DNA of 64,000 nt from Paracoccaceae bacterium (GCA_024742695.1 JANSXY010000010.1:1-64000); one strand, 5' to 3'; shown: positions 52,168 through 62,404, counted from the stretch's first letter. Notes: generated by a model not told the origin, from the sequence alone. Numbers and translations are program-made.

Positions 52168-53748
52168 TCACTGGTCCTCGTCCGGGGTGAGGGTTGCGAG
52201 GCCCGCGCCGGCCTCGGGGCCCAGCACCGCCGCGACATAGGCCGCACGGTCGCCCAGCTGCGCGGCGATCGCCCGCATCTGGCCATGTACCGGGCCGGCG
52301 AACGCCGTCAGCGCCAGGACCCCGACAAGGGGCAGCGCCAGCGCCGCCATCGCCCAGCCCGATGTCGCGGCGGGATCGGGCCGGTCGACGGGCTCGGCCG
52401 GCGCGGCGGCCGGGGTCGCGCCGTCATGCGCCTTCCAGAACAGCACCGATCCGGCCCGCGCGAAACCGACGACGATCACCAGCGAACCAACCAGCACGAC
52501 CGACCAGACCCAGACCCAGGCGCCGTGGTCGCGCAGCGCGTCCAGCACCATCAGCTTGCCCATGAACCCCGACAGCGGCGGCATCCCCGCCACGGCAATC
52601 GCGGCTGCGAAGTAGGCCGAGGCAACAAGCCCGGTGCCGGCCATCGGCGCCCGGGGCACCAGCGCCGAGGTGCCGCGCCGCGCCCGCACCTGGTCGACCA
52701 CCAGGAACAGCGCCGCGCCCGCCAGCGTGGAGTGGATCAGGTAGTAAAGCGCCGCCGCGATCGCCTCGGGGTCGAAGCCGGCGACCGCGGCGAACAGCGT
52801 GCCCATCGAGGCCAGCGCCGAAAACGCCGTGACCCGGCCCAGCGTGCCGCCGGCCAGCACCCCCAGCGCCCCCAGCGCCAGCGTCACCAGCGCGAAGGGC
52901 ATCAGGATGTCGGCCACCATCGTGCCGGTCCCCGCCGCCTCGGGCGGGAATACCAGCGTGTAGACCCGGATCACCGAATAGGCGCCGACCTTGGTCATGA
53001 TCGCGAACAGCGCGGCCACCGGCGCCGGCGCCAGCGCATAGGTGTTGGGCATCCAGAAATGCAGCGGCACCAGCCCGCCCTTGAGCAGGAACACCAGCAC
53101 CAGAAGCGCCGCCGAGACCCGCAGAAGCGCGATGTCGCCCTCCGGCAACTGCCCCACCCGCACCGCCATGTCGGCCATGTTGAGGGTGCCGAAGATGCCG
53201 TAGATCGCGCCCAGCGCGAACAGGAACAGCGTCGACCCGGCGAGGTTGACGACGACGTATTGCACCCCGGCGCGCAGCCGCATCCGCCCGCCCGCGTGGA
53301 TCATCAGGCCGTAGCTGGCGATCAGCAGGATTTCGAAGAAGACGAAGAGGTTGAAGATGTCGCCGGTCAGCATCGCGCCCATCAGGCCCATCAGCTGGAA
53401 CTGGTAAAGCGCGTGGAAATGCCGGCCGCGCCCGTCCCAGCCCGAGGCGGTGACATAGGCCAACACCATCAGGCCCAGGACCGCGGTCAGAAGCACCATC
53501 AGCGCCGCCAGACGGTCGGCGACCAGGACGATGCCGAACGGCGCGGGCCAACTGCCCAGTTCGTAGCTTTCGATCGCGCCGCCCGCGGTTCCGGCCCAGA
53601 GCACCAGCGCGAGGAACACCAGCCCAGCGGTGCCGGCAAGGCCGGCCACCCGCTGCAACAGAAGGTCGTGGCGCAGCGTCAACAGCACGAAAGACCCGAC
53701 GAGCGCGGGCAGGATGATCGGGGCGACGATCCAGTGCGACATCATCAT
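52168..53748 (-). CDS. mnhD: Mrp antiporter subunit D
   Basis: 526 residues with 14 or so helices, homologous to NuoN-type proton channels. FEILLIASYGLMIHAG carries the channel glutamate and LVFLLKGGLVPLHFWMPNTYALAPAPVAALFAIMTKVG the lysines. The start has three ATGs in a row (53748, 53745, 53742). Four bases separate it from mnhC. Confidence 0.92.
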   Translation of the reverse strand: MMMSHWIVAPIILPALVGSFVLLTLRHDLLLQRVAGLAGTAGLVFLALVLWAGTAGGAIESYELGSWPAPFGIVLVADRLAALMVLLTAVLGLMVLAYVTASGWDGRGRHFHALYQFQLMGLMGAMLTGDIFNLFVFFEILLIASYGLMIHAGGRMRLRAGVQYVVVNLAGSTLFLFALGAIYGIFGTLNMADMAVRVGQLPEGDIALLRVSAALLVLVFLLKGGLVPLHFWMPNTYALAPAPVAALFAIMTKVGAYSVIRVYTLVFPPEAAGTGTMVADILMPFALVTLALGALGVLAGGTLGRVTAFSALASMGTLFAAVAGFDPEAIAAALYYLIHSTLAGAALFLVVDQVRARRGTSALVPRAPMAGTGLVASAYFAAAIAVAGMPPLSGFMGKLMVLDALRDHGAWVWVWSVVLVGSLVIVVGFARAGSVLFWKAHDGATPAAAPAEPVDRPDPAATSGWAMAALALPLVGVLALTAFAGPVHGQMRAIAAQLGDRAAYVAAVLGPEAGAGLATLTPDEDQ

Positions 53749-53752
53749 CGCC

Positions 53753-54118
53753 TCAGCCCGCCCGGTCCGCGGCCGCCGCGCCTTCGCGGGCGTCCGGCTT
53801 CTCGATGTCGATCGCGTCCGTTTCGGCGCTGAGGAACGCGCCCAGCGACAGCAGCACCACCACCGCGGTCATGCCGAAGCTGATCACGATCGCCGTCAGC
53901 ACCAGGGCCTGCGGCAGCGGATCGGTATAGGTGGTCACGTCCTTCATCAGAACCGGCGGCGCGCCGCTGATCAGGCGGCCGGAGGCGAAGATGAAGGTAT
54001 TCACCGCGTAGGACAGCATCGCGAGCCCCAGCACCACCGGGAAGGTCCGGCGCCGCAGCATCAGGTAGACGCCGACCGCCGTCATCAGGCCGATACCCAG
54101 AGAAACCAGCAATTCCAT
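53753..54118 (-). CDS. mnhC: Mrp antiporter subunit C
   Basis: 121 residues, three helices, NuoK-like, with VNTFIFASGRLISGAPPVL and LPQALVLTAIVISFGMTAVVVLL as the typical core. One base from mnhAB and four from mnhD. Confidence 0.92.
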   Translation of the reverse strand: MELLVSLGIGLMTAVGVYLMLRRRTFPVVLGLAMLSYAVNTFIFASGRLISGAPPVLMKDVTTYTDPLPQALVLTAIVISFGMTAVVVLLSLGAFLSAETDAIDIEKPDAREGAAAADRAG

Positions 54119-54119
54119 G

Positions 54120-56960
54120 TCAGTGAGGCTCCTTGCCCGCGCGCCCCGGCGCCTCGGGATCGATATCCATCGGGGTCAGGTTCACCCCCTCGCCGGCGCG
54201 CCGGCCGATCCGGCTGAGGCTTGCGAGCGCCAGCATGACCGAACCGACCACGGTCAGGAACACGCCGAGATCGAAGGCGATGGCGCTGGCAAGGTGCACC
54301 TTCGACAGCGGCCAGACCGTGACATATTCGTTCGTCGAGGTCAGGAAGTTCCAGCCCAGCAGAAGCGAGGCGACCCCGGTCAGCACCGCGATGGCGACGC
54401 CCAGCGCGATCACGCCGTGATAGTCGAAATGCTGGCGCGACTCGCTCCAGGCGAAGCCCGAGGCCATGTATTGCATCAACAGCGCGATGGCCGCGACGAG
54501 GCCGGCGATGAAGCCGCCGCCCGGTTCGTTGTGGCCGCGCAGGAAGATGAACACCGCCACCGCCAGCGCGATCGGCAGCGCGATGCGTGTCGCCACGACC
54601 ATCATCAGCGGATGCCGGTCGCCGGCCTGTGGCATGTCGGGCACCCGGTTGGCCAGCCAGCGCGAGGCCGGGCCGCGCAACAGCCCGTCGACCAGCGCGA
54701 AGATCACCAGCGCGGCGATCCCCAGCACGATGATCTCGCCCATCGTGTCGAAACCGCGGAAATCCACGAGGATCACGTTGACGACATTGTTGCCGCCGCC
54801 GCCCTCGTAGGAATTGGCGAGGTGATAGTCGGAGATCGCCGGCAGCGCCCGGTCGCGCGACAGGAAGGCCCAGGTCAGCGCCGCCACGCCGATCCCGGCG
54901 CCCAGCGCGATCGCCCCGTCCAGAAGCCGCCGCGCCGCGGTCGTTTCCACCGGGGTCGCCTTCGGCAGGTAGTTCAGCGCCAGAAGCAGCAGGATGATCG
55001 TCACCACCTCGACCGTCAGCTGCGTCAGCGCGAGGTCGGGGGCCGAGAAATGGACGAAGGCCATCGACACCACCAGCCCGACGATCGAGATCACGACCAG
55101 CGCGACGAACCGGCGGCGGTGCAGCGCCACCAGCGCAAGGCTCGCCACCGCGAGGAGGGCGGCGAAGATCACCGGGACCGGCGACAGCGGTGTCGCGATC
55201 CGCAGGCCGGGGGTATGTTCGCCACCCGACCAGGCCCAGAATCCGTAGGCCAGCACCGCGGCGGTCATGATCGCGAGGTAGCGCGATACCGCCCCATCAT
55301 GCAGGCCGTCCGACAGCCCCCGCGCCGCCCGCGCGCAGGCGTCCACCAGCGCGTCGAAGATCGCCTTCGCCTCGGGGCGCGGCGCGGCGTCCCAGGCGCG
55401 GGACAGACCGCCGTGCAGCGCCAGCAGGATCGCGCCGCCGACCACCGCGGCGATCGACATGTAAAGCGCCGGCACCAGCCCGTGCCAGAGCTTGAGGTAG
55501 ACCGTCGGCTCGCCCAGCGTTACCGCCCCGGCGACGACCTTGACGAAGCCGCCGACCGCCGCCTGCGGCACAAGCCCGATCACCACGACGAGGACCGCAA
55601 GGAACGCCGGCGGCAGCCACAGGCCGGGGCCGGGATCGTGCGGGGTGTGGGGATAGTCGTCGCGCACCGGGCCAAGAAAGGTGTGGACGAGGTAGCGCAG
55701 CGAATAGCCGACCGAGAACAGCGCCCCGAGCGTGGCCAGCACCGCAAAGCCGGTGCCGGTATCCCAGGCCGCCTCCAGCATCATCTCCTTCGACAGGAAG
55801 CCGTTGAAGGCCGGGATGCCCGCCATCGACAGCGAGCCGATCGCGGCGATCACGAAGGTCACCGGCATCAGCGCCCGCAGCCCGCCGAGGCGGCGGATGT
55901 CGCGGGTATGCGCCTCGTGGTCGACGATCCCGGCGGTCATGAACAGCGCCGCCTTGAAGGTGGCGTGGTTGATGATGTGAAACACCGCCGCGACCGCGCC
56001 GAATTCCGTCCCCAGCCCCAGCAGCATGGTGATCAGGCCCAGGTGGCTGACCGTCGAGAACGCCAGCAGCGCCTTCAGATCGTCCTTGAACAGCGCGATG
56101 ACCGCGCCCAGAACCATCGTGATCAGGCCCGCGCCGCCGACAAGCCAGAACCACGCGTCGGTGCCCGACAGCACCGGCCAGAGCCGCGCCATCAGAAACA
56201 GGCCCGCCTTCACCATCGTCGCGGAATGCAGGTAGGCCGAAACCGGCGTCGGCGCGGCCATCGCATGCGGCAGCCAGAAGTGGAACGGGAACTGCGCCGA
56301 CTTGGTGAAGGCGCCAAGCAGGATCAGGATCAGCGCCGGCAGATAGAGCGGATCGGCGCGGATCGCGTCGCCCTGCGTGAGGATCACGCTCAGGTCGTAG
56401 CTGCCGGCGATGTTGCCGAGGATCAGCATCCCGCCGATCATCGCCAGCCCGCCCATGCCGGTCACCGCAAGCGCCATGCGCGCGCCCTGCCGGCCTTCGG
56501 GCAGGTGCCGCCAGTAACCGATCAGCAGGAACGACGACAGCGACGTCAGCTCCCAGAAGATAAGCAAAAGCAGCACGTTGTCCGACAGCACGATGCCCAC
56601 CATCGCGCCCTGGAACAGCAGCAGATAGGTGTAGAACTGCCCCATCGGGTCGGATTTCGCGAGGTAGAACCGCGCATAGGTGATGATCAGCAGCCCGATC
56701 CCGAGAATGAGCAGCGAGAACAGCAAGCCCAGCCCGTCCAGCATGAAGGTGGCGTTGAGGCCCAGCGCCGGGATCCATTCGAACCGCGCCGTCACCACCT
56801 CGCCCCGCATCACCGCCGGCGCGTGCAGCAGGATGCCCAGAAGCGCCAGCGCGGTCACGCTGCCGGTCACCGTGGCGCAGGCGTTGCGCCCGGCACGGAT
56901 CATCACGCCGGGCAATAGCGCGCCCAGAAAGGGCAGCGCTGCGATCAGGGCAAGGGACAT
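54120..56960 (-). CDS. mnhA: Fused Mrp antiporter subunits A and B
   Basis: 946 residues. The first 750 or so are MrpA: NuoL-like channel (WELTSLSSFLLIGYW, FTKSAQFPFHFWLPHAMAAPTPVSAYLHSATMVKAG) and the NuoJ-like helices after it. The last 150 or so are MrpB (ATRIALPIALAVAVFIFLRGHNEPGGGFIAGL) fused in frame without a stop. Such fusion is known in the Pha/Mrp systems of Alphaproteobacteria. First gene of a seven-function operon for Na+ or K+/H+ exchange; divergent from ade. Confidence 0.93.
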   Translation of the reverse strand: MSLALIAALPFLGALLPGVMIRAGRNACATVTGSVTALALLGILLHAPAVMRGEVVTARFEWIPALGLNATFMLDGLGLLFSLLILGIGLLIITYARFYLAKSDPMGQFYTYLLLFQGAMVGIVLSDNVLLLLIFWELTSLSSFLLIGYWRHLPEGRQGARMALAVTGMGGLAMIGGMLILGNIAGSYDLSVILTQGDAIRADPLYLPALILILLGAFTKSAQFPFHFWLPHAMAAPTPVSAYLHSATMVKAGLFLMARLWPVLSGTDAWFWLVGGAGLITMVLGAVIALFKDDLKALLAFSTVSHLGLITMLLGLGTEFGAVAAVFHIINHATFKAALFMTAGIVDHEAHTRDIRRLGGLRALMPVTFVIAAIGSLSMAGIPAFNGFLSKEMMLEAAWDTGTGFAVLATLGALFSVGYSLRYLVHTFLGPVRDDYPHTPHDPGPGLWLPPAFLAVLVVVIGLVPQAAVGGFVKVVAGAVTLGEPTVYLKLWHGLVPALYMSIAAVVGGAILLALHGGLSRAWDAAPRPEAKAIFDALVDACARAARGLSDGLHDGAVSRYLAIMTAAVLAYGFWAWSGGEHTPGLRIATPLSPVPVIFAALLAVASLALVALHRRRFVALVVISIVGLVVSMAFVHFSAPDLALTQLTVEVVTIILLLLALNYLPKATPVETTAARRLLDGAIALGAGIGVAALTWAFLSRDRALPAISDYHLANSYEGGGGNNVVNVILVDFRGFDTMGEIIVLGIAALVIFALVDGLLRGPASRWLANRVPDMPQAGDRHPLMMVVATRIALPIALAVAVFIFLRGHNEPGGGFIAGLVAAIALLMQYMASGFAWSESRQHFDYHGVIALGVAIAVLTGVASLLLGWNFLTSTNEYVTVWPLSKVHLASAIAFDLGVFLTVVGSVMLALASLSRIGRRAGEGVNLTPMDIDPEAPGRAGKEPH

Positions 56961-57240
56961 GCCGTTTCGGTTCCGTCGTTGAAGGCGGCCCGCCGGGGCG
57001 CCGGTGTCCTGTGTGCAGCGCAGGGCTGCGCCGGTCCCCTAAAAATTTGTAGGCGGCGGCCGAAGTCAAGGGAAACCGGACCCCGTGGATGTCGGTTTTC
57101 GTCGCAGGTGCCGGGACGACGGCAAGGGAACGGGGCGGCGGCGCCGGGAACCCGTCGGTGCCGCCCTACCGCCGCCCGGCGGTTCTGGACGCCGGCCCGG
57201 CCCTGGTGTCTTCTGGCGGGATAGCGACGGAGGCGATTCC
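56961..57240. other. Shared upstream region of mnhAB and ade
   Basis: 280 bases with no gene. CCTAAAAATTTGTAGG at 57038-57053 is the only A+T-rich patch and is a likely promoter core for one of the divergent genes. Nothing else stands out. Confidence 0.4.
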
Positions 57241-58938
57241 ATGACGGCGGAGCTCGCGGAAATCATCCGGCAGGGGCGCGGGGCGGCGCCCGCCGACCTG
57301 GTGCTGAAGGGCGGGCAGGTTCTCGATCTGGTGACCGGCGCGACGATCCCCGGCGACGTGGCGATCTGCGGCGACACCATCGTCGGGATCGGCGCGGAAT
57401 ACGCGGGGCGGCGCGAGATCGACGTGGCCGGGCTGACGCTGGTGCCGGGTTTCATCGACACGCATCTGCACATCGAAAGCTCGCTCGTCACCCCGCAGGA
57501 ATTCGATCGCTGCGTCTGCCCGCGCGGGATCACCACGGCGATCTGCGACCCGCACGAGATCGCCAACGTCGCCGGCCTCGACGGCATCCGCTATTTCCTT
57601 CAGGCCGCGCGGACCACGGTGATGGACATCCGCGTGCAGCTGTCGTCCTGCGTGCCCTCGACCGAGATGGAGACCGCCGGCGCCCGGATCGACGCGGCGG
57701 AGCTGGCCGCGCTCAAGGATCATCCGAAGGTGATCGGGCTGGCGGAGTTCATGAACTTTCCCGGCGTTCTGGCCGGCGACGCGGGCTGCCTCGCCAAGCT
57801 GGAGGCGTTTCGCGGCCGCCACATCGACGGGCACGCGCCACTCCTGTCGGGGCGCGACCTCAACGCCTATGTCGCCGCCGGCATCCGCACCGAGCACGAG
57901 GCGACGCACGCCGCCGAGGCGGTCGAGAAGCTGCAGCGCGGGCTGCGGGTGCTGATCCGCGAAGGCTCCGTCTCGAAGGACATGGCGGCCTTGGCCGAGG
58001 TGCTGACCGAGACGACCGCGCCCTACATGGCGCTGTGCACCGATGACAGGAACCCGCTCGACATCGCCGAACACGGGCATATCGATCACATGGTGCGCAG
58101 CCTGATCGCGATGGGCCGTCCGGTTCTGGCGGTCTACCGCGCCGCCAGCCTGTCGGCGGCCGAGGCCTTCGGGCTGAAGGACCGCGGGTTGATCGCGCCG
58201 GGCCGGCGCGCCGACATCCTCGCCCTGCCCGAGCTTGCGACCGCGCGGCCGGCGCTGGTGATCGCCGGCGGGCAGGTCGTGGAGGCCGCCGCCTTCGCCG
58301 CGCGCCCCGCGATCGAGCCGGTCGCGCGGCATTCGGTGAAGGCGCCGCGGGTCGCGGCCGACAGTTTCCGCTGCCCGGGCAACCGGGCGGAAACCCCGGT
58401 GATCGGCATCCTGCCGGGCAAGATCATCACCGAACACCGGGTGGAAGAGATCGTGCCGACCGACGGCGACAAGCGCCCCGACATCGCGCGCGACCTGATC
58501 CGCATCGCGGTGATCGAACGCCACGGCAAGAACGGCAACATCGCCACCGGCTTCGTCACCGGCTTCGGCCTGAAACGCGGCGCCATCGCCTCGACCGTGT
58601 GCCACGATCATCACAACATCGCCGTCGTCGGCGCGGACTACGCCGACATGGCGCTGGCCGCGAACCGGCTGTCCGAGATCGAGGGCGGCTTCGTCGTGGC
58701 CGACGCCGGGCGGGTGACGGCGGAACTCGCCCTGCCGGTCGCCGGATTGATGAGCCTCGAGCCCTTCGAGACGGTCGAACACGATCTGCGCGCGCTGCGC
58801 GCCGCCGCCCGCGCCCTGGGCGTGACCCTGGAAGAGCCGTTCCTGCAACTGGCCTTCCTTGCCCTGCCGGTGATCCCGCACCTCAAGATCACCGATCGCG
58901 GGCTGGTCGATGTCGACCGCTTCGAGATCATCGGGTGA
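57241..58938 (+). CDS. ade: Adenine deaminase
   Basis: 565 residues. Amidohydrolase metal site [19 protein letters not shown], then HEIANV and [11 protein letters not shown], with [39 protein letters not shown] as the C-terminal domain of the Ade family. Converts adenine to hypoxanthine. The ATG at 57241 is chosen; an upstream open frame is arginine- and glycine-rich and has no family match. Confidence 0.94.
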   Translation: MTAELAEIIRQGRGAAPADLVLKGGQVLDLVTGATIPGDVAICGDTIVGIGAEYAGRREIDVAGLTLVPGFIDTHLHIESSLVTPQEFDRCVCPRGITTAICDPHEIANVAGLDGIRYFLQAARTTVMDIRVQLSSCVPSTEMETAGARIDAAELAALKDHPKVIGLAEFMNFPGVLAGDAGCLAKLEAFRGRHIDGHAPLLSGRDLNAYVAAGIRTEHEATHAAEAVEKLQRGLRVLIREGSVSKDMAALAEVLTETTAPYMALCTDDRNPLDIAEHGHIDHMVRSLIAMGRPVLAVYRAASLSAAEAFGLKDRGLIAPGRRADILALPELATARPALVIAGGQVVEAAAFAARPAIEPVARHSVKAPRVAADSFRCPGNRAETPVIGILPGKIITEHRVEEIVPTDGDKRPDIARDLIRIAVIERHGKNGNIATGFVTGFGLKRGAIASTVCHDHHNIAVVGADYADMALAANRLSEIEGGFVVADAGRVTAELALPVAGLMSLEPFETVEHDLRALRAAARALGVTLEEPFLQLAFLALPVIPHLKITDRGLVDVDRFEIIG

Positions 58939-58984
58939 CGGCCGGCCCGCGCCCGAGCGCGCCGGGAAACCGAGGCCCGGCGGC

Positions 58985-60025
58985 TCAGTCCTGGGCGCGG
59001 TGATCGTCGGGAAGGACGAGGTCGGGCGTGTAGACCGTGGCCTGCGCCCGGCCATTGCGCTTGGAGGCGTAAAGCGCCAGGTCGGCATCCGACAGCATCC
59101 GGTCGGGATTCTGCCGCTCGTAGCACGACGACAGCACGATCCCCGCGCTTCCCGATATCCTGCAGGTCTGGCCCTCGAACACCATCGGCTCCTCGAACCG
59201 GGCGATGATCCGGCGGCTCAGCGCCACCAGCCGCTCGGCATCGGACGGGCCGCGCAGGATCAGCACGAACTCGTCGCCGCCGACCCGGGCGACCACGTCG
59301 TGGCGGCGGGTTTCTTCGCGCAGGATGCGGGCCACTTCGGTCAGGACATGGTCGCCGGCGGCATGGCCCAGCGTGTCGTTCACAGACTTGAAGTAGTCGA
59401 GGTCCAGATGGACCAGGCCGAAACCGGGCCCGTCGCGGTCGACCGCCTCGGCCGCCCGCGTCAGCGCGATCTCCAGCGCCCGGCGGTTGGCCAGACCGGT
59501 CAGCGGATCGGTCAGCGCCTGTTCCTCGGCCGCGGCGCGCGCCGCCTGGAGGCGCGTGTTCAGCCCGCTGAGTTCGTCCATCACCGCCGACTTGGCCTCG
59601 TGCAGGTACAGAAGTTCCACCGCCAGGTCGGTCACGGCGAAATCGGCATCGGTGAGATCGTGGTCGCGCACCGCGTCGGCCACCGCGAGGCCGAACGACA
59701 GGTTGACCAGCATCCCCTGTCCCGGGCCCAGCGGCACGGCAAGGCCGCGAAACGAGGTATGCGGCGGCTCGCGCAGCGTCATGTGCAGCCGCCGCCCGGC
59801 GGCCGCGCCCAGTTCGGCCATCGTCGCGATGCCGCGCGGCCGGCTCAGTTCGAAGGTTTCCAGGAACCGGCGGCCGATCAGCGCGCAGTCGCCGCACAGT
59901 TTCGTCAGCGTCGGCCCCGCCTCGCGCACGTGGCCGGTGGGCGAGACCCAGACATACATCGGCATCAGCCGGCCCAGCGCCTCGGGCGGCACCGTCGTCA
60001 ACTGGTCGGTCGTGGTTCCGTCCAT
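58985..60025 (-). CDS. Diguanylate cyclase with HNOBA-like N-terminal domain
   Basis: 346 residues. Residues about 10-150 (LGRLMPMYVWVSPTGHVREAGPTLTKLCGDC, VNLSFGLAVADAVRDHDLTDADFA) resemble the H-NOX-associated PAS-like domain of guanylate cyclases, with a coiled coil about 140-168. The GGDEF domain carries GGDEF itself (249-253) and an intact inhibitory site RRHD five residues before it. It should make c-di-GMP under control of the partner. One-base overlap with the H-NOX-like gene. Confidence 0.85.
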   Translation of the reverse strand: MDGTTTDQLTTVPPEALGRLMPMYVWVSPTGHVREAGPTLTKLCGDCALIGRRFLETFELSRPRGIATMAELGAAAGRRLHMTLREPPHTSFRGLAVPLGPGQGMLVNLSFGLAVADAVRDHDLTDADFAVTDLAVELLYLHEAKSAVMDELSGLNTRLQAARAAAEEQALTDPLTGLANRRALEIALTRAAEAVDRDGPGFGLVHLDLDYFKSVNDTLGHAAGDHVLTEVARILREETRRHDVVARVGGDEFVLILRGPSDAERLVALSRRIIARFEEPMVFEGQTCRISGSAGIVLSSCYERQNPDRMLSDADLALYASKRNGRAQATVYTPDLVLPDDHRAQD

Positions 60026-60615
60026 CACAGGCCTCCGGCGGCGACCGGCATCGCAAGGGAAAACGCGCGGCCCTCGGTGTAGCGGGCTTCGAGCAGTTCG
60101 ACCTCGATCGTCTCGCCGCGCGCGGTCTCGCCGACATGGTCGATCAGGGCCAGCGCGCCGTAATCGTCGGCCATCGCCCGCAGCACCCCGGCCAGCACAT
60201 GGCCGAACCCGGCCACCGTGCCCTGGCAGATCAACGTGAACCGGCCCTGCGAATGCGGGATCACCCGGATCGCGGGCAGGCCGATGTCGGGTACCGCCAG
60301 TTGCGCGCGGCCCGGCAATTCCTCCAGCGTGTCGATGAAGTCGTGGTAGTCGACGCCACCGAAGCGCATCAGCCGGCGCAACCGCTCGACCGAGACCAGC
60401 CAGATACCGATATCCTCGAACAGCGCGTCGCGGGGCTTGGACAGCTGCCGCGACGCCGCCGAGAGCAGCGATTCGGTGATCGCGTCCGGATAGACCATCA
60501 TCGCCTCGAAGCCCTCGGGCTCGATCCCCACCTGTTCGGCTACGGAAAGCCAGACCTCGGCCCCGTAGGTGTCGCGCAGGAAACACTGGATCGCGCGGTT
60601 CATCAGACCGTGCAT
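60025..60615 (-). CDS. H-NOX-like protein lacking the haem-ligand histidine
   Basis: 196 residues of the haem-NO-binding fold (MHGLMNRAIQCFLRDTYGAEVW start). In soluble guanylate cyclase the haem ligand lies in NLDALHDHL; the matching stretch here is DFIDTLEELPGRAQ, with Pro101 in place of the histidine. The porphyrin-clamp YxSxR motif is also lost (PHSQGR). So it is probably haem-free or holds haem differently. Start at 60615 is the family start; an ATG at 60636 would add seven residues. Coupled to the GGDEF gene. Confidence 0.8.
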   Translation of the reverse strand: MHGLMNRAIQCFLRDTYGAEVWLSVAEQVGIEPEGFEAMMVYPDAITESLLSAASRQLSKPRDALFEDIGIWLVSVERLRRLMRFGGVDYHDFIDTLEELPGRAQLAVPDIGLPAIRVIPHSQGRFTLICQGTVAGFGHVLAGVLRAMADDYGALALIDHVGETARGETIEVELLEARYTEGRAFSLAMPVAAGGL

Positions 60616-60777
60616 ACCAAACCCTCTCCGTTTCATCGAAAGGCTAGGGCTACGGTGTTAACAAAGCCCCAAAACCCGCCCGTTCCGGCGCGGCAGGCGG
60701 GTGCCCCGTCCTGATGAAATACCGTTTCGCGACCAAGGGTTGCACCGCAGGCTGCCGGCGCAACCGACGGCGCGATC

Positions 60778-62331
60778 TCAAAAATCGGTCGGGGCGCCGC
60801 CCTCGGCCTTGCGGCGTTCGACGAAGGCCTTCAATTCGTCGTGGATGCCCGGGTCGAGCGGCGGCGGTTCGAACTCCGCCATGATCGCCTTGAAGACCCG
60901 GTGCGCGCGTTCCGGCGTCCAGACCGCGCCGTCGAGTTGCCAGGCCTCGAAATTGCGCCAGTCCGAAACGAAGGGCGCGTAGAAGGCCGTGGCGTAGCGA
61001 TCCTGCGTGTGCTGGCAGCCGAAGTAGTGGCCGTCGGGGCCCACCTCCGCCACCGTCTCCACCGCGATGTCCTCGGGTGCGGTGGCCCAGGTCACGGGTT
61101 CGAAATAGCGCTGGATCATCTGGATCACCTCGCAATCCATGACGAATTTCTCCGGGCTGGCGATCAGCCCGCCCTCCAGCCAGCCCGCGGCATGGTAGAC
61201 CATGTTGGTGCCCGACTGGACCGCGGCCCAGAGGCTGTTCGAGGTTTCCCACATCGCCTGGCCATCGGGCACGTTGGCCGCGCAGACGCCGGACGACCGC
61301 ATCGGCAGCCGGTAGCGGCGCGCGAGTTGCCCGGTCATCTGCGTGGCGCGCATGTATTCGGGCGTGCCGAAGGCCGGCGCGCCGGACTTCATGTCGACGT
61401 TCGAGGTGAACGTGCCGATCATCACCGGCGCCCCCGGCGCGGCGTACTGGATCAACGCGATCGCGGCCAGCGCCTCGGCGATCGACAGCGTCACCGCGCC
61501 CGACAACGTCACCGGGGCCATCGCGCCGGCCAGGGTGAACGGCGTGACGACCACCACCTGCCCCGCCCGCGCCATCCGCAGCGCACCGTCGATCATCGGG
61601 AAATCGTGCTTCAGCGGCGAGACGGAGTTAATGTTGGTGTACATTCGCGGGCTGGCGCGGAACTCCGCCTCGCTCAGCCCGCCGGCGATGCGCACCATCT
61701 CCATCGCGTCCTCGACCCGCTCGCGGCCCAACGCGTAGGCATGCACGACCTTGTCGCTCAGCACGAGCTTCTCGTAGATGCAGTCGAGATGCCGGACCGA
61801 GGCGTGAACGTCGATCGGTTCCACCGGGTAGCCGCCGGCGAAGTGGATGCAGTTGAAATACTGGGTCAGCTTGATCAGGCTGCGGAAACCCTCCATGAAG
61901 CCCGAAACCTTGCCGGTCTCGAGATCCCAGTAGTTCGGCGGCGACGACACGTTGCCGAAAAAGATGTTGCTGCCCTCGAACGGCAGCGCGCGGGCGGGAT
62001 TGCGCGGCGTGATCGTGAAGCTTTGCGGCGCGCGGGCCACCATCTCGGTGACGAAATCCTCGTCGAGGAAGACCTGGCTGCCCTCGACCCGGCAGCCCGC
62101 CTGCCGGAACAGGCCCAGCGCCTCGTCGTTGAGAAACCGGATGCCGATCTCCGCCAGGATGCGCATGGCGCCGCGATGGATCGCCTCCACCCCCTCGGGG
62201 CCGAGCGGTTCGGTCGGCCGGTCGGGGTTGACCGGAATGCGCCACGGCATCTGGTCGACGGCCTGCGTGCCCGCCCGCCGCGCATGTCCCGCGCGGCCGC
62301 CCGCGCGCTTGCGCCGCCCGTCCTCGGCCAT
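60778..62331 (-). CDS. mttB: Trimethylamine methyltransferase family (MttB) protein
   Basis: 517 residues with the MttB superfamily TIM-barrel: GIRFLNDEALGLFRQAGCRVEG, NSVSPLKHDFPMIDGALRMARAGQVVVVTPFTLAGAMAPVT and HAAGWLEGGLIASPEKFVMDCE. Relatives without pyrrolysine demethylate glycine betaine and other quaternary amines using a corrinoid protein; no in-frame stop lies in the barrel here, so it is the non-pyrrolysine type. No corrinoid protein gene is adjacent. Start ATG at 62331. Confidence 0.85.
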   Translation of the reverse strand: MAEDGRRKRAGGRAGHARRAGTQAVDQMPWRIPVNPDRPTEPLGPEGVEAIHRGAMRILAEIGIRFLNDEALGLFRQAGCRVEGSQVFLDEDFVTEMVARAPQSFTITPRNPARALPFEGSNIFFGNVSSPPNYWDLETGKVSGFMEGFRSLIKLTQYFNCIHFAGGYPVEPIDVHASVRHLDCIYEKLVLSDKVVHAYALGRERVEDAMEMVRIAGGLSEAEFRASPRMYTNINSVSPLKHDFPMIDGALRMARAGQVVVVTPFTLAGAMAPVTLSGAVTLSIAEALAAIALIQYAAPGAPVMIGTFTSNVDMKSGAPAFGTPEYMRATQMTGQLARRYRLPMRSSGVCAANVPDGQAMWETSNSLWAAVQSGTNMVYHAAGWLEGGLIASPEKFVMDCEVIQMIQRYFEPVTWATAPEDIAVETVAEVGPDGHYFGCQHTQDRYATAFYAPFVSDWRNFEAWQLDGAVWTPERAHRVFKAIMAEFEPPPLDPGIHDELKAFVERRKAEGGAPTDF

Positions 62332-62404
62332 GATCCTCTCCCCTTCGAGATCCGCGTTTCCCGTGCAGGTTCGGCCCACGCGGGTCCGGCGGCGTTGCGC
62401 CGGG

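Noticed and set aside
54117-56918. Plus-strand open frame of about 930 codons opposite mnhAB
   Set aside because: It is a high-G+C mirror of the mnhAB codons, highly charged with no recognisable domain, and the mnhAB product is a clear antiporter subunit.
60778-62331. Pyrrolysine-type MttB
   Set aside because: The frame runs through the barrel with no amber codon and the ordinary stop is at the end, so there is no evidence for a pyrrolysine residue.
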